Shown: positions 5,862 to 6,302 of the stretch, in pieces
How the letters are laid out: each line of letters starts with the position of its first letter
Position numbering within the stretch: the stretch's first letter is position 1
Assembly: GCA_023429565.1 (NCBI GenBank)
Contig: JAEZDJ010000018.1
Span: 1-6,302, forward strand
Direction: 5' to 3'
Length of the DNA: 6,302 nucleotides
DNA from: Actinomycetes bacterium
GTDB lineage: Bacteria > Actinomycetota > Coriobacteriia > Coriobacteriales > Eggerthellaceae
Made by a program: the position numbers and the translations under genes
The notes under the pieces: generated by a model
Databases searched by the model: none
What the model was told of the DNA's origin: nothing
What the model saw: the letters and a program-made list of their open reading frames with translations, nothing else

Positions 5862-6302
5862 ATGATCTACTATGTCGAAGATGACACCAACATCCGTGAT
5901 CTGACGGTGTACGCGCTCAAGCAAGCCGGATTTGAGGCTGATGGCTTCGCGTGCGCGAACGAGTTCTTTGCGGCGTGTAAACGGCGTTTGCCCGAGCTCG
6001 TCTTGCTGGATATCATGCTGCCCGAGATCGATGGGCTTGAGATCCTCCATATGCTGCGAGAAGACGTTTCGACCCGCAACCTCCCTGTCATGATGCTGAC
6101 CGCCAAGGGCACCGAGTTCGATACCGTGAGCGGGCTTGATGCAGGGGCCGATGACTATCTGGCGAAGCCCTGCGGCATGATGGAGCTGGTTTCGCGCGTC
6201 AACGCCTTGCTCCGCCGCGCCGCCGCACCTGCCGTGGCGGCGGATGACGAGTTCTCCTGCGGCCCCATCGCGTTGGTCGTGTCCTCCCACACGGTGCAAG
6301 TG
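5862..6302 (+). CDS. OmpR/PhoB-family response regulator, 3' end outside window
   Basis: 147 codons are visible with no stop; the reading frame leaves the window. The receiver domain is complete: acidic pocket EDD (residues 6-8), phospho-acceptor Asp50 in LVLLDIMLPEIDG, the switch Thr80 (MLTAKG), GADDYLAKP with Lys102, then MMELVSRVNALLRR. From about residue 127, DEFSCGPIALVV...HTVQV matches the opening strands of an OmpR-type winged-helix DNA-binding domain. Residue 104 is Cys where KPF is usual. The position nine bases after pstB suggests a PhoB/PhoP-like phosphate regulator whose target could be the repeats before pstS; this is inference, since a histidine kinase gene is not in view. The ATG lacks a good ribosome site (upstream bases are TTAGAATAGCCCC), so it may rely on ribosomes finishing pstB. 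Confidence 0.88.
   Translation, partial: MIYYVEDDTNIRDLTVYALKQAGFEADGFACANEFFAACKRRLPELVLLDIMLPEIDGLEILHMLREDVSTRNLPVMMLTAKGTEFDTVSGLDAGADDYLAKPCGMMELVSRVNALLRRAAAPAVAADDEFSCGPIALVVSSHTVQV

Noticed and set aside
5214..6299. 361-residue open frame on the - strand opposite pstB and the regulator
   Set aside because: It spans two well-identified + strand genes and their junction, with no recognisable domain.

Overview
The window looks like a chromosomal segment of a moderately high-GC, gut-type actinobacterium of the class Coriobacteriia, probably Eggerthellaceae. This is inference from three things: strong G/C preference at third codon positions in most genes, an Ig-like (MBG-type) surface protein ending in a membrane helix without an LPXTG motif, and a stand-alone molybdate-binding Mop protein, which fits a group rich in molybdenum enzymes. 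No RNA genes, insertion sequences or CRISPR arrays were seen.

Left part (1-1461, + strand): the 3' end of a large surface/adhesin-like protein gene, followed 16 bases later by a gene for a small two-helix membrane protein of unknown function. A perfect 20-bp hairpin flanked by A and T runs closes this unit and also ends the convergent gene on its right. Next comes mop (1476-1688, - strand). A 525-base intergenic region (1689-2213) separates mop from the divergent phosphate operon. Its right end is AT-rich and holds a Pho-box-like array of CAAA-led repeats.

Right part (2214-6302, + strand): a tightly packed high-affinity phosphate uptake operon, pstS-pstC-pstA-pstB, then the start of an OmpR/PhoB-family response regulator gene that runs off the window. 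PstS is the external lipid-anchored phosphate-binding protein, PstC and PstA form the membrane channel, and PstB is the ATPase. The regulator presumably senses phosphate status through a kinase outside the window and may act on the repeats upstream of pstS. Genes pstC/pstA/pstB overlap by 4 and 8 bases, so they are probably translationally coupled. No phoU lies between pstB and the regulator.

The most notable observation is that PstS is circularly permuted. The half that is normally C-terminal (REDGSGTR through NGYIAV) comes first after the lipoprotein signal, and the half that is normally N-terminal (GSSSVTP through the YVGDLVTWEDV motif) comes last. A second notable point is an abrupt change of codon use exactly at a domain boundary in the surface protein, which suggests domain exchange.
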